NCBI GenBank assembly: GCA_916048095.2
Contig: OU696574.1
Location: 756,001 to 820,000, forward strand
Length of the DNA stretch: 64,000 nucleotides
Reading direction: 5' to 3'
Source: Sacculina carcini
Lineage: Eukaryota > Arthropoda > Thecostraca > Sacculinidae
In this document: piece by piece, positions 60,813 to 64,000 of the stretch
How positions within the stretch are numbered: the stretch's first letter is position 1
How the letters are laid out: every line of letters begins with the position of its first letter
Notes under the pieces: model-generated
What the model was told of the DNA's origin: nothing
What the model saw: only the letters and a program-made list of their open reading frames with translations
Database searches by the model: none
Made by a program: the position numbers and the translations under genes

Positions 60813-63800
60813 TCACACCTTATATTCATCGCTAGTGTACACAATGTTATCTAAGATATAATAGGACTTCAACAGAAAAAATTTCTTAGAGTGTTTTTTG
60901 AAAAGAGGAATAGAAGTGATAGAACGCAGTGTTGGGGAGAGCTTATTGTAAATACGGGGTCCTAAGATAGATAGACAGCGATTATAGTGAGAATGTCTAG
61001 AAGGAAAAGCAGGTTCCAATAAGAGACGAGAATCATCAGATGACCTAAGTGTACGAGTAGATTTTTTAAAAGACAGAAGATCGAATAAATACGAGGGCTT
61101 ACGAAGAATAAGGGTAGAATGAATAATTAAGCAGACACGATGGTCAATAAGTGCCTTAATAGGGAGAAGTCCTAATTTTTGTAGAAAGGGAGAGACATGA
61201 GAGCCAGCAGGGATATTGTAAATTAAACGACAGGCTTTATTAATAACAGATTGAAGTTTGCGAAGCTGGCGGTGGTTAAGAGAAAGAAAAAGCGAGCAAC
61301 AATATTGAATCCTACTGAGAATGAAAGAATTAGCTAGTTTAAAGGCAGCAGAGACAGTTAAGTATCTTCGGATAGAATATATTCGCCTAATATGAAAATT
61401 ACAGACCTTAATAATATCGGAGATGTATAGATCAAAACAAAGAGAATCATCAAGTAAAACACCTAAGCTACGAACAGAGTTAGAGAGAGGAACAGATAGA
61501 GAAGTTAAGCTTCTAGAAGATTGAAAAATGATATATTTAGTCTTATCGGGATTGAGCTTAAGATGGTGGGAAAAAGACCAAGTTTCAATATCATCCAAGA
61601 GAGAAGAAACAGAAGATTGGGAAATAGTATTAGACGAGAAAATAATTTGGATATCGTCCGCAAAGATTTGGAAAGTGACATCATGACGATGAAGGATTGC
61701 ACCAATGGAAGTTAAGTAAATATTGAAAAGGAGAGGGCCTAGGACGGATCCCTGTGGGACACCGTATGAGAGTGGGAAAGACTCACTACAAGAATCACTG
61801 GTACAAACAAACTGAGACCGAGTAGAGAGATAAGAGCGGAAGAATGATAGTGCAGTACCACTAATACCTAGGTTAGACAGAGTATTGAGTAGAATTAGAT
61901 GATCAACAGTGTCAAAAGCTGCAGAGAAGTCCAGTTGAATGAGAAGAACATCCTTACAAGCAAGAGTAGACTTAAGAATAGAGTCATAGAGGAAGAGAAG
62001 CGAGGTTTCTGTGGAGTGAAAGCTACGGAAGCCTGACTGTTCAGGGAGAAATAGATCATGGCGCTCAAGGTAGTCCGAGATCTGGACATAAGCAGCCATT
62101 TCAAGAGATTTGGATAGCCAAGGAATTCTAGAGATGGGACGGTAGTTAGACAAACAATTGGGATCAAGGTTATGTTTTTTCAGAATTGGGAGAATACTGG
62201 CACTCTTTGACGCAAGAAATTCGCCAAGAGAGAAAGCCGTATTGATAAAATAAGTGATGAAGGGAAGAAGTAACTCAGTACAGTGGGGAATTCGAGCAAG
62301 GTCAATAGGATCCAGGGAGGAAGATCGAGTGTGAACACGTCTCAATAGTAATCTGCAGTCAGAAATGGAAATTGGGTGGAACGAGTGAAAAATGGAGGAG
62401 GTAGCGGGAGAATAAGACAATATAGCAGGAGGGAAACGACAGCAGATATTAGAGATTTTTGTCTCAAAGAAATTAGAAAATAGGGAAGGTAAGCGAGATG
62501 AATCACTATCAGGAAACACAAGGGTATTGGAATTGCCTAGGAGTCTATTGAAAATATTCCAAAGAGATTTACTATCAAGACAGGAGGAAATCTTAAAATT
62601 ATAATAGGATTTTTTGGCGTTCTCACACAAGATATGATGGTGACGCCGTGCAACACAATAAGAATTCCATGATGCGTCATTTTTCAGACGCAACCAATGG
62701 CGCTCAAGTCGTCTAAGAGAAAGCTTGGAATTACGAATTTCACTATTGAACCAGGGGCTATGAAGAGAGAGAGAGGAATGAAACTTCTTAACAGGAACAA
62801 ACTGATCTCTAAGAAGTTCAAGACAGGAGTTGAAATATTTACAAAGATCAGAAGGGGGTAAACAAATATATGAATCAGAATTGAAAGAAGAAAATATATT
62901 ATTGCAAAGTGAGTCATAATCAGCATTTTTATAATCTAAAAATGAGACAGTTTTTTTAGATCTTATGATGATAGGAATAAATGCGGAAAATTCAACTAAT
63001 GAGTGATCAGAAACAGAAGAATCAATAGGGAGAATGGTCAAATCCTTAATAAAAATAGGAGAGTCAATAAACGAAAGCACTAAATCAAGGGTGTGGCCAC
63101 GTTCATGAGTAGAGCCGCACACATGATTTGACAAGCCATACGAAGAAATTAATTCTAGAAACGAAGATGTGCACGACTTGAGATGAGGAGCATCTAGCCA
63201 AAGATTAAAATCACCACATAAAACAATCCTAGAAGAAAACATAGATACAAGCGTGTCAAGTAGAGTACTAAACTCATCTAAGAAAACAGAACTAGATACA
63301 TAGTTACCACGATAGATTGAGAGAATACAGACGGGGAGAGAGTAACGGCTAGTGATCTTACAGCAAACATATTCGAAGGAATTGATACACAGACCTAACT
63401 TACATTGAATAAGACGGATACAATCAGAATTAAAAATAATAGCAACACCACCACCAACAGACTTAGAGGAATTAGAACTATTGATGGAGCGAGACTGGTG
63501 ATAAGCGGAGTAGTTAGAAGGAAGACAGCTATTAAAAGTAGAAATTTCAGAGGGAGAAAGCCAAGATTCATTCACAAAGAAAATGTCATAATTAACTACG
63601 ACAGAGACAAAGAGAGAAATTTTAGATCTAATAGAACGTAAGTTCCAAAGAGCACAACGTACATATTTACAATCAGCAGAAACAGAGAGTGATAAATTAT
63701 TGAGATTAGATTTAGGTGAAGAACACTTAGCGGTACGACGAGTTTGAGGATGAGAAGTAGACTCTTTGACGCTGGAGGTGGACGAGGCTGGAAGATCTGG

Positions 63801-63836
63801 CTGGTCAAAATTCACGTCTAGTTTCCCGGACGGCAG
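60813..63836 (-). CDS. LINE ORF2: AP endonuclease plus reverse transcriptase
   Basis: About 1007 codons without interruption. Counted from the GTG at 63815, the endonuclease spans roughly residues 50-280: LWNLRSIRSK, FVNESWLSPSE, GGGVAIIFNSD, CGDFNLWLDAPH and the catalytic SDHSLVEF. The RT spans about 500-800: YRPISRIPWLSKSLE near 558, LDFSAAFDTVDH near 630, GVPQGSVLGPLLF near 683, FADDIQIIF near 717, LNPDKTKYIIF and RSLGVLLDD. The C-terminus ends with GPRIYNKLSPTLRSI and SIPLFKKHSKKFF. These motifs fit the CR1/L2/Rex1 group. No RNase H or zinc-knuckle motif was seen. The frame is intact, which suggests recent insertion. Its own promoter region is not visible. Confidence 0.92.
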   Translation of the reverse strand: MPSGKLDVNFDQPDLPASSTSSVKESTSHPQTRRTAKCSSPKSNLNNLSLSVSADCKYVRCALWNLRSIRSKISLFVSVVVNYDIFFVNESWLSPSEISTFNSCLPSNYSAYHQSRSINSSNSSKSVGGGVAIIFNSDCIRLIQCKLGLCINSFEYVCCKITSRYSLPVCILSIYRGNYVSSSVFLDEFSTLLDTLVSMFSSRIVLCGDFNLWLDAPHLKSCTSSFLELISSYGLSNHVCGSTHERGHTLDLVLSFIDSPIFIKDLTILPIDSSVSDHSLVEFSAFIPIIIRSKKTVSFLDYKNADYDSLCNNIFSSFNSDSYICLPPSDLCKYFNSCLELLRDQFVPVKKFHSSLSLHSPWFNSEIRNSKLSLRRLERHWLRLKNDASWNSYCVARRHHHILCENAKKSYYNFKISSCLDSKSLWNIFNRLLGNSNTLVFPDSDSSRLPSLFSNFFETKISNICCRFPPAILSYSPATSSIFHSFHPISISDCRLLLRRVHTRSSSLDPIDLARIPHCTELLLPFITYFINTAFSLGEFLASKSASILPILKKHNLDPNCLSNYRPISRIPWLSKSLEMAAYVQISDYLERHDLFLPEQSGFRSFHSTETSLLFLYDSILKSTLACKDVLLIQLDFSAAFDTVDHLILLNTLSNLGISGTALSFFRSYLSTRSQFVCTSDSCSESFPLSYGVPQGSVLGPLLFNIYLTSIGAILHRHDVTFQIFADDIQIIFSSNTISQSSVSSLLDDIETWSFSHHLKLNPDKTKYIIFQSSRSLTSLSVPLSNSVRSLGVLLDDSLCFDLYISDIIKVCNFHIRRIYSIRRYLTVSAAFKLANSFILSRIQYCCSLFLSLNHRQLRKLQSVINKACRLIYNIPAGSHVSPFLQKLGLLPIKALIDHRVCLIIHSTLILRKPSYLFDLLSFKKSTRTLRSSDDSRLLLEPAFPSRHSHYNRCLSILGPRIYNKLSPTLRSITSIPLFKKHSKKFFLLKSYYILDNIVYTSDEYKV

Positions 63837-64000
63837 TCATCGCTGGTCTTGGTGCGGTATATAACTCGAGTTCTCGCCAAGATTAAGCAGGGACACGAGG
63901 GGTCAAACGAAGAGTGGCTGGCGCTGCTACGACCAGCTCGCGAACAGTTGGCGCATTTGCTGGCAACTTTCAAGGAACACGATTTTGTGGCGTGTTTGCC
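63824..64000 (+). CDS. Possible exon of an unidentified + strand gene (edge of window)
   Basis: After CACGTCTAG the + strand frame stays open to the window end. It encodes PGRQSSLVLVRYITRVLAKI, then KQGHEGSNEEWLALLRPARE and QLAHLLATFKEHDFVACLP. It looks like ordinary helical protein with balanced codon use, unlike the repeat-derived frames nearby, and lies immediately beside the 5' end of the minus-strand LINE. I do not recognise the family. It could also be part of the LINE 5' region. Confidence 0.3.

Larger units (their letters stand above)
60605..63836 (-). mobile_element. Nearly complete non-LTR retrotransposon (CR1/L2/Rex1-type LINE)
   Basis: A minus-strand element. Its 3' end (60605-60812) carries (TG)n, AGCGCCTTAGAGACCCTCTAGG, GGGCGCTATATAAATTTTTCC and an ATGTA repeat tail. 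The GCGCC...GGCGCTATATAAAT ending is typical of L2/CR1-like families. The coding part is open from 63836 to TAA at 60813. Upstream of 63836 an in-frame TGA (63839-63837) closes the frame and no ATG is near its start. The copy is therefore probably 5'-truncated or lacks ORF1. Confidence 0.88.

Overview
The window is nuclear DNA from an animal, most likely an aquatic invertebrate. Genes are split into short exons with GT-AG junctions. The DNA between exons is AT-rich and crowded with (TG/CA)n arrays, non-autonomous hAT elements, tRNA-headed SINE-like sequences and LINE remnants of the CR1/L2/Rex1 type. No bacterial features were found. I do not assign a species: nothing seen here separates a mollusc, annelid or other spiralian from other invertebrates.

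Three host genes can be rebuilt exon by exon, with matching phases at every junction. (1) On the + strand, 4083-28258, lie 22 exons of an SLC12 cation-chloride cotransporter of the Na-K-2Cl type. They give 959 visible residues ending at a stop; the cytosolic N-terminus lies upstream and was not located. (2) On the + strand, 31960-35044, is a complete four-exon alpha-tubulin of 449 residues. It has histidine at position 40, where the acetylated lysine is usual. (3) On the - strand, 57484 down to 36676, are 16 exons of an animal haem peroxidase with signal peptide, His/Pro-rich leader and all main haem-pocket residues. It is 884 residues long, or 772 if a stop at the last donor is used.

Layout: 1-4.1 kb has simple repeats and no recognised gene. 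4.1-28.3 kb is the cotransporter, with SINE, hAT, LTR and LINE debris in its introns. 28.3-31.9 kb is intergenic. 32.0-35.4 kb is tubulin, with its last exon between two inverted copies of one hAT MITE. 36.7-57.5 kb is the peroxidase, whose introns hold at least four LINE tails. 57.5-60.6 kb is the peroxidase upstream region with an 826-bp hAT element. 60.6-63.84 kb is a nearly full-length LINE on the - strand, uninterrupted for about 1000 codons. The last 180 bases hold an open frame of an unidentified + strand gene or exon.

The three genes (ion uptake, cytoskeleton, secreted or extracellular oxidation) share no evident pathway. The striking general feature is how often long UG tracts sit directly at splice acceptors, and how often such tracts begin at LINE 3' tails. 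I see no convincing new multigene system. The items most worth following are the His40 tubulin, the UG-tract splice sites, the in-frame intronic minisatellite and the peroxidase 3' end, where one site is both stop and donor.
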